From positions 1-64,000 of the forward strand of contig JBJETY010000036.1 of NCBI GenBank assembly GCA_051883555.1: 64,000 bases of DNA. Direction: 5' to 3'. The notes beneath the pieces were generated by a model, which worked only from the letters and a program-made list of their open reading frames with translations, did not search any database and was not told the origin of the DNA. Source of the stretch: CAG-917 sp051883555 (GTDB lineage Bacteria > Bacillota > Clostridia > Christensenellales > CAG-917). The position numbers and the translations under genes are program-made. Numbering within the stretch: the stretch's first letter is position 1; each line of letters opens with the position of its first letter. Shown here piece by piece: positions 17,766 to 27,120 of the stretch.

Positions 17766-18124
17766 TTCTATTTCTCCCAACATTTATATTATACACTTTA
17801 TCTCTTTCTATGTAAAGACAAAAAATTAAATATATTAGCGCCAATAAATTTAGTCTAAACGTAAATCTAAATATGACGTCGCAAAATCGCAAACCCAACA
17901 AAAATTTCTCGAAAAATTAAAACGAAATTTACGTTCAATCTCATTTTTACTTTCTTTAATTTTTTAAATTAAATGTAAAAACAAAAAAGAAAATAAAAAC
18001 CTGATTTCATATTGACAAAAAAATAAATTGCTGTATAATATAATAATCGTTTAAGCAAGATTTTATTTATAAAAAATGCGTTTAAACAAAACAAAAAAAA
18101 TCGGCATATATATTAGGAGAAGAA
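17766..18124. other. Divergent intergenic region, lipid kinase and mgtC
   Basis: AT-rich; contains the mgtC promoter. The ~80-base mgtC leader is too short for an M-box magnesium riboswitch and I see none. Confidence 0.5.
18012..18039 (+). promoter_or_regulatory. mgtC promoter
   Basis: Consensus-like TTGACA (18012-18017), 16-bp spacer, TATAAT (18034-18039). Confidence 0.8.
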
Positions 18125-18814
18125 ATGTACGTTATCGACGGTAGCCTTGACGCTCTATGGCTTATATTCAGAATATTTTTAGCGGGTCTTTGCGGCTTTT
18201 TAATAGGCTATGAAAGAAAGACTCGTTCAAAAGAAGCCGGAATCCGCACGCATGCAATCGTATGTATGGCAGCTTGCATTATGATGATAGTTTCAAAATA
18301 CGGATTCGCAGACCAGGCTGTAGGCGGAACGAAAGGCGCGGACTCGGCAAGAATAGCCGCTCAGGTCGTCAGCGGTATAGGTTTCCTCGGCGCAGGCGTA
18401 ATTATTTATCGTCGTGATATGTTGCACGGAATCACCACTGCCGCAGGTATATGGGCTACGTCGGGTATCGGACTTGCTCTCGGTGCAGGTATGTACGTTG
18501 TAGGCATTGCCTCAACTATCCTTTTGATAGGTTTTCAGGTTTTGTTGCATATACCTTTCAAAGTCCTTCGCGGCAGAGTGTACAGCATACTTAAAGCGCA
18601 AATACAAGTCAACTCGGAAGACGATTTGCAACGTTTCAAAGAAGTGTTCCATTTAAAACGCTTTTTGAGATATAAAGAAAATGCGGACGGCAAAGGCGGT
18701 TATATCGCAGACCTTGAATTCTCCGTCACGGAAGTTTACACGGCAGAAACTTTACATAGCATAATCGCACAGAATCCGTTTATTAAATCTTTGGAAAAAT
18801 ACGAAGAAATTTGA
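18125..18814 (+). CDS. MgtC/SapB-family membrane protein
   Basis: 229-residue integral membrane protein. The N-terminal hydrophobic domain holds about four membrane segments and the family motifs GFLIGYERKTRSKEAGIRTHAIV (19-41), GIGFLGAGVIIYRRD (78-92) and GITTAAGIWATSGIGLALGAG. A soluble ~80-residue C-terminal domain follows. In the family it affects magnesium homeostasis or F-ATPase activity. AGGAGA lies before the ATG and a strong promoter upstream; it is a single-gene unit with a terminator. Exact function in this organism is not shown. Confidence 0.9.
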   Translation: MYVIDGSLDALWLIFRIFLAGLCGFLIGYERKTRSKEAGIRTHAIVCMAACIMMIVSKYGFADQAVGGTKGADSARIAAQVVSGIGFLGAGVIIYRRDMLHGITTAAGIWATSGIGLALGAGMYVVGIASTILLIGFQVLLHIPFKVLRGRVYSILKAQIQVNSEDDLQRFKEVFHLKRFLRYKENADGKGGYIADLEFSVTEVYTAETLHSIIAQNPFIKSLEKYEEI

Positions 18815-18878
18815 TTGCTTAAGCTTTTATCGGCGCTTTAAAAAAGATTATTTAAAAAAAGATTATTTTAAATATCAT

Positions 18879-18908
18879 AAAAGGATAGCGAAATTTCGCT
18901 ATCCTTTT
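18879..18908. terminator. Bidirectional terminator between mgtC and clpB
   Basis: AAAAGGATAGCGAAA / TTTCGCTATCCTTTT is a long perfect stem with A- and T-runs on both sides, suited to both converging genes. Confidence 0.85.
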
Positions 18909-18954
18909 ATACCGTCGAAAAACACTTATGGAAACTTTCCTTTAAGCAAGTCGG

Positions 18955-21531
18955 CTATTTTACAAAGAAATTATCGTCGTCGACGTCGACGGTCAAAGTT
19001 GCGCCGTCGTCGAGATTGCCTTCCAATATCTTTCTTGCCAACATATTTTCTATATTGGTTTGAATATACCTTTTAAGCGGTCTTGCGCCGAAATTCACGT
19101 CGTATCCGCCTTCTACTATCTTGTCTTTAGCTTTATCAGTAACTACAAGATTTAAATTCTGAGCCGAAAGACGCGTCGATAATTTATTCAACATAAGGTC
19201 GACGATGTTTTTGATTTCGTCCTTTGAAAGCGGAGTGAACAAAACTATTTCGTCGAGTCTGTTCAAAAACTCAGGTCTGAACTGTTGCTTTAACATTGCG
19301 TCGATTGCATTTTTCGTTTCGTCGTCGACTTTGCCGTTTTTACTTATTGAATCCAGAATCATATTGCTTCCGAGATTCGACGTCAGAATTATAACCGTAT
19401 TCTTAAAATCTACCGTTCTGCCCTGACTGTCCGTAATTCTGCCGTCGTCAAGTACCTGAAGCAAAATATTGAATACGTCAGGATGCGCTTTTTCGATTTC
19501 GTCGAAAAGTATCACGCTGTAAGGTTTTCTTCTGACCGCTTCGGTAAGTTGTCCGCCCTCGTCGTAACCGACGTATCCCGGAGGCGCGCCTATTAACCTC
19601 GATACGCTGAATTTTTCCATATATTCAGTCATATCGATTCTGACGATGTTTTTCTCGTCGTCAAACAAATTCTCCGAAAGAGTCTTTGCAAGTTCCGTTT
19701 TACCGACGCCCGTAGGACCTAAGAAAAGGAATGAACCGATAGGTCTGTTCTCATCGGAAATTTTAGCTCTCGAACGCAAAATAGCTTCCGACACTTTATT
19801 GACCGCTTCGTCCTGACCTATAACTCGTTTATGCAACTCATCGGACAGATGCAACAGTTTTTCACGCTCTCCCTCCATAAGTTTAGAAACGGGTATACCG
19901 GTCCACTTTGCCACTATCGACGAAATTTCTTCGCTCGTCACTTCGTCACGCAACAACTTCTTTTTGGTAGTCTTTTTGTTTTCGGCATTTTTTAAATCTT
20001 CGTTCAATTTCGGAATAAGTCCGTATTCGATTTCTGCGGCTCTTGCATAATCGGAATTTCTCTTTGCGTTTTCCGCTTCGTTTGTGAGTCTGTCGATTTC
20101 CGCCTTTATTCCCTGCACGCCCGTAATGCCTTTCTTTTCGGCGTCCCACTGAGCTTTCATCTTTTCAAATTTTTCTTTGTTGGCTTTAAGTTCTTGTTTA
20201 AGCTTTTCAAGACGTTCGGTAGACAGTTTGTCGGTTTCCTTTTCCAACGCCATTTCCTCGATTTCAAGCTGAATAATTTTTCTGGAAATCACGTCCATCT
20301 CAATCGGCATACTGTCGATTTCCGTTCTTATCATAGCGCATGCTTCGTCTACAAGGTCAATAGCTTTGTCAGGCAAAAATCTATCGGTGATATAACGGTT
20401 TGAAAGCGTTGCGGCGCTCACCAAAGCGTCGTCGTGAATTTTAACGCCGTGGAATATCTCATAACGTTCTTTAAGTCCTCTTAAAATCGCAATGGTATCT
20501 TCCACCGTCGGTTCGTTTACCATAACAGGTTGGAAACGACGCTCCAAAGCCGCGTCCTTTTCGATGTATTTTCTGTATTCGTCAAGAGTCGTTGCGCCGA
20601 TACAATGAAGTTCGCCGCGGGCAAGCATAGGTTTGAGAAGATTGCCTGCGTCCATACTTCCTTCCGTCTTGCCTGCGCCGACGATTGTATGAAGTTCGTC
20701 GATAAACAAAAGGACTTCGCCTTCCTTTGCCTTAACTTCGTTCAAAACGGCTTTAAGTCTTTCTTCAAATTCGCCGCGGTATTTCGCTCCCGCTATAAGC
20801 GCGCCCATATCAAGAGCGATAAGGCTTTTGTTCTTTAAACCTTCGGGAACGTCGCCTCTGACTATTCTTTGTGCAAGGCCTTCGGCGATAGCCGTCTTAC
20901 CTACGCCGGGCTCACCGATTAAAACGGGATTGTTTTTAGTTTTTCTCGTAAGAATTCTTATAACGTTTCTTATTTCATCGTCCCTGCCGATAACAGGGTC
21001 AAGTTTATTGTTTTTAGCTCTCTCAACAAGGTCTGTGCCGTATTTTTTAAGAGCTTCCATAGTATCTTCGGCATTATCCGAAGTATTTGGCGTGATTTTC
21101 ATTTTCTTTACCTCCTCCGAGTATTTTTTATAATCGACGGCATATTCGGAAAATAGTTTTTTAAGCATATCGGTCGGATTTTTTAAAATCAAACCGAATA
21201 TTCTTTCTACCGACACAAATGCGTCGCCGTCCTTTTTTGCTTCCGTTTCAGAAGTATTCAATATATCCTGTACTTTCGAATCTACGTATACGCCGTCGCC
21301 CGCCATTGAAATTACGGGGAGCTCGCTCAGTTTCTGCGTTAATTTCTTTATAAGGCCGTCGGCGTCAGCCCCCGTCTTTATGAGAATTTCTTTTGCTACG
21401 CTATCTTCACCCGTAAGCAATGCAAGCGCAAGATGTTCGGTTGCAATCTGATTGCTTCCGTTCTTTTTAGCGTAATTCTGTGCGTCCTGAATTGCCGTTA
21501 CGGATTTTCTTGTAAATTTTTCGATATTCAT
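18955..21531 (-). CDS. clpB: Disaggregase ClpB
   Basis: Hexameric AAA+ disaggregase that works with DnaK. 858 residues, normal for ClpB. Clp N-domain repeat (residues ~1-145), first AAA+ module with GEPGVGKTAIAEG near 205 and LFIDELHTIVGAG, the ClpB middle-domain coiled coil (about 410-530), second AAA+ module with GPTGVGKTELAKTL near 605 and VILFDEIEKAHPDVFN, and the C-terminal GGYDVNFGARPLKR. GGGAGG precedes the ATG. I saw no CIRCE inverted repeat or CtsR heptad box upstream. Confidence 0.97.
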   Translation of the reverse strand: MNIEKFTRKSVTAIQDAQNYAKKNGSNQIATEHLALALLTGEDSVAKEILIKTGADADGLIKKLTQKLSELPVISMAGDGVYVDSKVQDILNTSETEAKKDGDAFVSVERIFGLILKNPTDMLKKLFSEYAVDYKKYSEEVKKMKITPNTSDNAEDTMEALKKYGTDLVERAKNNKLDPVIGRDDEIRNVIRILTRKTKNNPVLIGEPGVGKTAIAEGLAQRIVRGDVPEGLKNKSLIALDMGALIAGAKYRGEFEERLKAVLNEVKAKEGEVLLFIDELHTIVGAGKTEGSMDAGNLLKPMLARGELHCIGATTLDEYRKYIEKDAALERRFQPVMVNEPTVEDTIAILRGLKERYEIFHGVKIHDDALVSAATLSNRYITDRFLPDKAIDLVDEACAMIRTEIDSMPIEMDVISRKIIQLEIEEMALEKETDKLSTERLEKLKQELKANKEKFEKMKAQWDAEKKGITGVQGIKAEIDRLTNEAENAKRNSDYARAAEIEYGLIPKLNEDLKNAENKKTTKKKLLRDEVTSEEISSIVAKWTGIPVSKLMEGEREKLLHLSDELHKRVIGQDEAVNKVSEAILRSRAKISDENRPIGSFLFLGPTGVGKTELAKTLSENLFDDEKNIVRIDMTEYMEKFSVSRLIGAPPGYVGYDEGGQLTEAVRRKPYSVILFDEIEKAHPDVFNILLQVLDDGRITDSQGRTVDFKNTVIILTSNLGSNMILDSISKNGKVDDETKNAIDAMLKQQFRPEFLNRLDEIVLFTPLSKDEIKNIVDLMLNKLSTRLSAQNLNLVVTDKAKDKIVEGGYDVNFGARPLKRYIQTNIENMLARKILEGNLDDGATLTVDVDDDNFFVK

Positions 21532-21862
21532 ATAATCTCGCCTCCCTTTTACTTTTTTAATTCCATTTCCGTTTTTTTCTTTTTAATATTTAATTTCGTC
21601 ACGCAAGTTCAATAAATTTCGGTTATCTATTTTTTATGCAATTCTTATAAATCGTTATCCATTATTCTGTCGCCGTCTCCGTATCGTAAATATTTAAATC
21701 AAACGACGTCTGCTATAGTTCATGTCGAATAACGCTTATTTATATTTCCGTTCCTTTGCTAAAATTTCCGTCTTTTTGCTAATATGTCCGTTTTTTGGGT
21801 ATAAGAAAACCGCCCCCCTTAAGGCCTTTCCATCTCGGATAAATTCAGCATTGTTGTGGAAA
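21532..21862. other. Intergenic region upstream of clpB
   Basis: No gene. Three ~20-base degenerate units (core TTTCCGTTCCTTTGCTAAA-like) at about 21739-21797. A clpB promoter must be here but no convincing box pair was found. Confidence 0.45.
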
Positions 21863-22498
21863 CTAAATGAATTCTTCCATAGACAAGACAAATTGTTTAT
21901 AAAACTCGTCTACGTCTTCGGCAGATTTAAGCACTCCTGTTGCATATCCTTTCAGTGCTTTGTCGAAAAGACGAATATACTTTCCTATACCGTTTGAGAT
22001 GTAACTTATGTTAAATTCAATCCCCGGCGGCAAAGCAAACGTCCTCTGAAATTTGTTATCTTCATAAACGTAGCCTATTACGTTTTTACAATACTTGCTT
22101 TCTACTGCCATCCATATTTTTATAAATTCGTCTATCCTGACCGTAAGTTCTCCCGACGTCGTACGCCACTGAACCTTCAACGTTCCCAAGTCGCTCTCGG
22201 GAGTTTTGGAAAGCTCGAGTTCGTATTTTACGGTAGGTCTGTATTTATAGTCGAGCGAAGTTTTTAAAGCCATAGACCTGCTGTTTGACGGGAGCAACGC
22301 TTCAAAATACCCGCCGATAAGTTTATCTATGCCGGCAAATATATTTCTCATTTGCTGTTCCGGAGTTTCAACTTGCAAATACTCAGCCAGAATTTCGTTT
22401 ATCAAACTACTTCTGTTTGTTCCACGTTTAACCGCTTCGCCGTCTACTGCCGCAACAACTTTATCGGATAAAATCAAGCTATACAACGATTTACTCAT
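21863..22498 (-). CDS. Ribbon-helix-helix N-terminal protein with unknown C-terminal domain
   Basis: 211 residues. The first ~45 (SKSLYSLILSDKVVAAVDGEAVKRGTNRSSLINEILAEYL) look like a CopG/Arc ribbon-helix-helix DNA-binding segment: a short strand, then two helices with an NRSSLINEIL turn. The remaining ~165 residues, including a strand-rich stretch (VKYELELSKTPESDLGTLKVQW), match no family I recognise. A near-perfect AAAGGAGG ribosome site precedes the ATG. It could be a transcription regulator or an antitoxin-like protein, but no toxin gene sits beside it. Single gene between clpB and a divergent sugar transporter. Confidence 0.6.
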   Translation of the reverse strand: MSKSLYSLILSDKVVAAVDGEAVKRGTNRSSLINEILAEYLQVETPEQQMRNIFAGIDKLIGGYFEALLPSNSRSMALKTSLDYKYRPTVKYELELSKTPESDLGTLKVQWRTTSGELTVRIDEFIKIWMAVESKYCKNVIGYVYEDNKFQRTFALPPGIEFNISYISNGIGKYIRLFDKALKGYATGVLKSAEDVDEFYKQFVLSMEEFI

Positions 22499-22668
22499 TT
22501 CAACCTCCTTTGTGATTATAGAATAATACCAGATTTAACTTTTGTCAATAATTTTATATAATTTTTTTCACAAAATTTTCATTTTTTATATATTTACACG
22601 TTCCGTATATTAGTTTTGTTATTTTAGCTGTTTTTTATATGCGTTGACGGATAATTTTTATTTTGTAA

Positions 22669-22697
22669 TTTACTTAATTTAGTTTATATTATATAAT
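22669..22697 (+). promoter_or_regulatory. Promoter of the GPH transporter gene
   Basis: TTTACT (22669-22674), 17-bp spacer, TATAAT (22692-22697). Confidence 0.65.
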
Positions 22698-22764
22698 TAT
22701 TATATTCTGCATGTCGTTTTTGCAAATTTTTTGCAAACTGCCATACAAGAAAAAGGGAGAAATT

Positions 22765-24411
22765 ATGGAGAAAAAAATATTATCGACCAAATCGATGTTT
22801 GCTTACGCATTCGGTATATTCGGTTTGCAAATTATGATTGGTCTTATGAACAGTTACCAATCGCAATTTTACACAACGCTGTTTCATGCCGACCTTATGA
22901 TTGTTGCGGCTATCATATTAGTTGCGAAATTCATAAGCGCTATCGCCGACTTCATAATCGGCAACATCATAGACAGAAGCAATTTTAAATCGGGCAAGAT
23001 GCGGCCGTTTATTCTGTTTTCGGCATTGCCAATTGCAATTTTAACGACAATTATGTTCATTTACATACCTTTCAAAACCATGGCGGGTATGTACGTATAT
23101 ATAACGATAACGACGATTTTATGGAACATCGCTATGAGTTTTGCAGACATTCCGTCACAGGGAATGCTCGCTTTGCTCTCCCCGCGTTCGGACGAGCGTA
23201 ATGCTTGTGCAGGTATCGCAAACACCTTAAAATCCATAGGACTTGCCGCCCCGGGTCTTGTCGTTCCTGTAATTTGCGCAATCACGAAATCAGACGTTAT
23301 CGGAAAAACCGAATATCTTATCGCAACGCTGTTTTTCAGCATATTAGGCGTTGCTCTTTACGTTCTCATATACTTTTTCAACAAAGAAGCGGTTCCGTCA
23401 AAATCCAACAGAATGACGTTCAAAGAAATGGGAAAGGAGCTTAAAACAAACAAAATGCTTCTGATAGTTTTTTTGACTTACATGTTAGGTTTCGGCAGAA
23501 ACATGGCAATGGGAATAGGCGTACAGGCAGCTGCCGTATTCGTAAGAGACGGAATAGATATCTGGATAGGCTCGTTCCACTATCAGGCGGCAGGAGAAAA
23601 TCTTCCTTGGCTTATTGGAACGACTTCGGCTATTTCTTCTATGATTTCGATATTGTTAGTTCCTATGATAAACAAAAAATGGGGCGAAAAGAAAACGTTT
23701 ATCGTTTTCGCAATTTACGGCTTTGCGATGACGACGATTTCTTTTATTCTTTATCTTAGCGGATATGACGCTTTCCGTTCTCTTTGGGCAATACTCGTCT
23801 ATCAATTCCTTGTCGGTTTCTCTTTCGGCCCTAACGGATATCTCCCTATGGTTATGGTAAGCGACATAGTAGACTATCGCGAGTGGCAAACGGGAGTCAG
23901 AACGGAAGGCACGCAGTTTGCCGTTCTTTCGCTGTCGAATAAAATATCAAACGCTCTTTCGGTTGCGGTCGGTATATTTATCGTCGGTGCGGCAGGCTAT
24001 CAAGGCGGAATGTTCGGCTCTCAGATTTCGGATAAAATGCAGAATATAGTTTTCGCCGCATATCTCTTCATTCCGGGCTTGTGTATGCTTTTAAGCATGA
24101 TTCCTATGTTCTGGTATAAAATCGACGCAAAGACAAAAGAGGTCATGCATCGCGAACTTGTCGAACGCAGAGGCGAATTGAGCGACGTTTATGAAGAAGA
24201 ATTAAAACAAGACGAATCGGACGAACAGTCGCAAAACGCAGAAGATGAACCGCACAAAAAAGAAACGCCAAAACGCAGCGGTTCTTGCAAAAAGCAAAAA
24301 GCGGAAAAATCCGACGACAAAGCAAGCATAAAAGCAAACGAGACGGCGGACGTAGCAACGGACGAAGAAAAAATCGTGGCAGCCGACAACAACGACGAAA
24401 CGAATAACTAA
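22765..24411 (+). CDS. GPH-family sugar/cation symporter with acidic C-terminal tail
   Basis: Major-facilitator-type transporter of the glycoside-pentoside-hexuronide group, importing a sugar or glycoside with a cation. About 12 membrane segments; typical motifs are ADFIIGNIIDRSNFKSGKMRPFILFSALP near 50-80 and MVMVSDIVDYREWQTGVRTEGTQFAV near 370-395. ATG 22765 has AAGGGAG upstream; an open frame back to 22711 has no ribosome site. After the last membrane span (about residue 455) comes a ~95-residue highly charged, low-complexity tail (DESDEQSQNAEDEPHKKE...DATDEEK-like) not usual for the family. Substrate unknown. Confidence 0.85.
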   Translation: MEKKILSTKSMFAYAFGIFGLQIMIGLMNSYQSQFYTTLFHADLMIVAAIILVAKFISAIADFIIGNIIDRSNFKSGKMRPFILFSALPIAILTTIMFIYIPFKTMAGMYVYITITTILWNIAMSFADIPSQGMLALLSPRSDERNACAGIANTLKSIGLAAPGLVVPVICAITKSDVIGKTEYLIATLFFSILGVALYVLIYFFNKEAVPSKSNRMTFKEMGKELKTNKMLLIVFLTYMLGFGRNMAMGIGVQAAAVFVRDGIDIWIGSFHYQAAGENLPWLIGTTSAISSMISILLVPMINKKWGEKKTFIVFAIYGFAMTTISFILYLSGYDAFRSLWAILVYQFLVGFSFGPNGYLPMVMVSDIVDYREWQTGVRTEGTQFAVLSLSNKISNALSVAVGIFIVGAAGYQGGMFGSQISDKMQNIVFAAYLFIPGLCMLLSMIPMFWYKIDAKTKEVMHRELVERRGELSDVYEEELKQDESDEQSQNAEDEPHKKETPKRSGSCKKQKAEKSDDKASIKANETADVATDEEKIVAADNNDETNN

Positions 24412-24530
24412 TCGGTCGATAAAATCGCCCGTAAACGATAGACAATGCACAAACGTCAGACAATGCGTAAACGATAAACCGCACGCAAAGTCTGACCGTG
24501 CGTAAAACTTATATGACGATTTACAGTTAT

Positions 24531-24560
24531 AAAAAGGAGTGCAAACGCACTCCTTTTTTA
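24531..24560 (+). terminator. Terminator of the GPH transporter gene
   Basis: AAAAAGGAGTGC-AAAC-GCACTCCTTTTT, perfect 12-bp stem with T-tail; the A-run lets it serve the converging gene too. Confidence 0.88.
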
Positions 24561-24615
24561 TTTGATTTCTTATGACGATTTATTTCCTTTTGACGATGTA
24601 TTTCCTTTATGACTT

Positions 24616-25902
24616 TTATTTCTTTTCAAGTTTTTCCTGCCACTTGGAAATCTTTACGACGTCGTATTTTTCAGGAATTTTTAAAGCAGTTTTCTTTGCC
24701 TTTAACGCTTTTACAAGAATCGGAATAAGCGGTTTTAAAAGTTTAAAATTCTTTAACGCCAACTTAATTTTGCCTCTGACGAAACCTTTTGGCAATTCGG
24801 CGTCCTGAGAAGTGGATAAAGCGTTGAAATCTTCACTCGTTATTATTCCGCTTGCAAAAACCTTATTTACGTAATCGGCGTCCAAAAGTTCCAATGCCGC
24901 ATTTTTTAAGCGGTCTATAAGAACGAAATCGCCGCCGATTTGCTTATAATAGTCGTATTCATACGCCCAAAGAGCGTCAATGCCGCAACCGCGTTTTATC
25001 ACGTTATCCGACAAAATCGCACCGGCTTTCATTGCCGATTCGATACCGCTGCCCATAAGCGGCATAGGCATAAACGCACTGTCTCCGACTGCCGCATAAC
25101 CTTTTACGACGAATATCGGAAGCGAACATCTCGTGCAGATAGTCACGTGCTTCGAGCGCAATTCTTTTCCGTTTAAAAATTCGTATCTACCTTTCAAATC
25201 GCTCATGGCTTTTTCTTCCGCTTCCGACGACAATCCGCCGAATCGGGCTATAAGCAAATCGCCTTCACCTTCCGCTCCGTAATTGCACCACGATATTCCC
25301 TTTTCGCCGTTGTGAAATAAAATCAATTCACAAGGCACTTCGGGTTTATCCGAGTTGTAATCGTAGAACGCTCTGAAAGCACCGAGAAAATCGTTTTCGC
25401 GTTTTTTATATTTTAAAAGTCCAAGCCCTACAAGTTCTTCGCGTAAAACCGAATCTCTTCCGCTTGCGTCAATGACAAGATCGCAATAAATTTCTTTACT
25501 GCCTGCCTTTATTCCTACAACCTCGTTTCCTTCTACGCACAGACTGCCGACCTCTTTTCCCACGTTTACTGCTACACCTTTTTCGGTAGCAAGGTCGATA
25601 AGATACTTAGCAAACTTTCTGCGGTTTACAGAAATTTCATCTTTAGGCTTTGGCAACACGATATTGCTTTTAAAATCAGGCGAAATAAAGCGCCATTGCT
25701 TTTTAGGCTCATAACAGCTTTCCGGCGGACAAGGTATACCGGTTTTGTCGAAGACTTCGAGCATTATATCGTCATACCAATCATAACTTACGTCCGACAG
25801 ATTATTCTTTTCATAAAGCGATACTTCGTTGCCCGCTTCAGCAAGTTTTATCGCAGCTACAAGACCGCCGTGTCCCGCACCGACTATCACAATTTTTGCC
25901 AT
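24616..25902 (-). CDS. FAD-dependent oxidoreductase (geranylgeranyl-reductase-like)
   Basis: 428-residue flavoprotein. KIVIVGAGHGGLVAAIKLAEAGNEVSLYEK (3-32) is the FAD-binding Rossmann motif. DLVIDASGRDSVLRE near 140 and GYAAVGDSAFMPMPLMGSGIESAMKAG near 265-292 are the second and third group-2 FAD-monooxygenase/geranylgeranyl-reductase signatures. Relatives reduce isoprenoid double bonds or hydroxylate aromatics; the substrate cannot be told from sequence. It starts 17 bp after the Mrp gene with GGGGA before the ATG, so the two are probably co-transcribed. Confidence 0.8.
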   Translation of the reverse strand: MAKIVIVGAGHGGLVAAIKLAEAGNEVSLYEKNNLSDVSYDWYDDIMLEVFDKTGIPCPPESCYEPKKQWRFISPDFKSNIVLPKPKDEISVNRRKFAKYLIDLATEKGVAVNVGKEVGSLCVEGNEVVGIKAGSKEIYCDLVIDASGRDSVLREELVGLGLLKYKKRENDFLGAFRAFYDYNSDKPEVPCELILFHNGEKGISWCNYGAEGEGDLLIARFGGLSSEAEEKAMSDLKGRYEFLNGKELRSKHVTICTRCSLPIFVVKGYAAVGDSAFMPMPLMGSGIESAMKAGAILSDNVIKRGCGIDALWAYEYDYYKQIGGDFVLIDRLKNAALELLDADYVNKVFASGIITSEDFNALSTSQDAELPKGFVRGKIKLALKNFKLLKPLIPILVKALKAKKTALKIPEKYDVVKISKWQEKLEKK

Positions 25903-25919
25903 AATTTTTCCCCAACGTT

Positions 25920-26735
25920 TTATTTGATATTTTCTATTACGTCGGCAATAGAATCCAATTCATTGCCTTCAAAAAGTTCGATAAGTCCTTTATCGGATTG
26001 CTGTGCATAATCTTTTTTTATCGGCAACTCCGCAACAGACGCTATTCCGAATTTTTCTGCCGTATCCTTTGCCTTTCCTTCTCCGAAAGGATAAATTTTT
26101 TCTTTGCACGCAGGGCACTCAACGTATGAAAGGTTTTCGACAAGGCCTAAGATAGGTACGTTCATAAGTTTTGCCATATTGACGGCCTTTTCTACAATCA
26201 TCGATACCAATTCCTGCGGCGACGTAACAATAACTATGCCGTCAATCGGCAAAGACTGAAACACTGTAAGCGGAACGTCTCCCGTTCCAGGCGGCATATC
26301 TACGAACAGAAAATCCAAATCGCCCCAGATTACGTCCGTCCAGAATTGCTTTACCATACCCGCAATTACAGGTCCGCGCCATACGACGGGCGCCGTCGGG
26401 TCGTCCAACAATAAATTTACGGATACTACCTTTATACCTTTTTTTGTCTGTGCGGGATATAGTCCCGTATTGTCGCCGTCGAGCTTTCCGCCAAGACCGA
26501 ACATTTTCGGTATGGACGGTCCCGTAATATCGGCGTCCATTATGCCCACTTTATTTCCGCGACGATTCAACGTGACGGCAAGCGTCGAAGTTACCATCGA
26601 TTTGCCTACTCCGCCTTTACCGCTGACAACGCCTATTACTTTTTTTACACGACTTAACTCGTGCGGTTTTTCAATCATGCTTTTTGACGAACAATCTTTA
26701 TTGCAACTAGAACAATCATGCGAACACTCGCTCAT
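25920..26735 (-). CDS. mrp: Mrp/NBP35-family Fe-S cluster carrier ATPase
   Basis: P-loop ATPase that binds and transfers Fe-S clusters (ApbC/Mrp). 271 residues. An N-terminal cysteine patch (MSECSHDCSSCNKDC) precedes the deviant Walker A VVSGKGGVGKSMV near 36-48; then MDADITGPSIPKMFG, FVDMPPGTGDVPLTV near 145 and the cluster-binding CPACKEKIYPFGEG near 208. AGGAG precedes the ATG. It lies upstream of the flavoprotein, which could be a client; that is inference. Confidence 0.93.
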   Translation of the reverse strand: MSECSHDCSSCNKDCSSKSMIEKPHELSRVKKVIGVVSGKGGVGKSMVTSTLAVTLNRRGNKVGIMDADITGPSIPKMFGLGGKLDGDNTGLYPAQTKKGIKVVSVNLLLDDPTAPVVWRGPVIAGMVKQFWTDVIWGDLDFLFVDMPPGTGDVPLTVFQSLPIDGIVIVTSPQELVSMIVEKAVNMAKLMNVPILGLVENLSYVECPACKEKIYPFGEGKAKDTAEKFGIASVAELPIKKDYAQQSDKGLIELFEGNELDSIADVIENIK

Positions 26736-26794
26736 ACAAAACTCCTTTAAATATCATGTGTACAGTTATAGTATAAACCATTTATTAAATTTGT

Positions 26795-27088
26795 CTAACA
26801 AAAAAACTCTTTTTTTACCTTTTCTCCGTCAAATTGCACGCCTTCCGCTTCTAAAAGCGCTTTTTGTCTTTCTTTGCCGCCAAAAGCAAAACTTTCTGCC
26901 AGACTGCCGTCCTTAAAAACTACTCGGTAACAAGGAATATGCTGAGGGTCGGGATTTTTATGAAGAGCGTATCCGACTTGTCTTGCAAGCCCCTTATGTC
27001 CGCTTACCGCCGCAATGAAACCGTAGCTTGCAACTTTGCCGTAAGGTATTGCCTTTACCGCCTGATATACATCGTCGTAAAAACTCAT
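26795..27088 (-). CDS. MGMT-type DNA-binding domain protein (single-domain alkyltransferase-like)
   Basis: 97 residues covering only the helix-turn-helix/active-site domain of O6-alkylguanine-DNA alkyltransferase: VYQAVKAIPYGKVASYGFIAAVSG, then ARQVGYALHKNPDPQHIPCYRVVFKDGSLAESFAFGG. The nucleophile cysteine is present (PCYRV near residue 52), unlike classic ATL proteins, which carry Trp there. The N-terminal domain of full Ogt enzymes is missing. It may repair alkylated guanine directly or flag it for excision repair. Upstream of mrp, same strand. Confidence 0.85.
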   Translation of the reverse strand: MSFYDDVYQAVKAIPYGKVASYGFIAAVSGHKGLARQVGYALHKNPDPQHIPCYRVVFKDGSLAESFAFGGKERQKALLEAEGVQFDGEKVKKEFFC

Positions 27089-27120
27089 AAAACACCTCGA
27101 TAATTTTAACTTAAATTTGC

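Noticed and set aside
18046..18124. Possible magnesium riboswitch upstream of mgtC
   Set aside because: The leader is about 80 nt, far shorter than an M-box, and no conserved motif is visible.
21532..21720. Heat-shock operator upstream of clpB
   Set aside because: No CIRCE inverted repeat and no CtsR heptad pair found by reading both strands.
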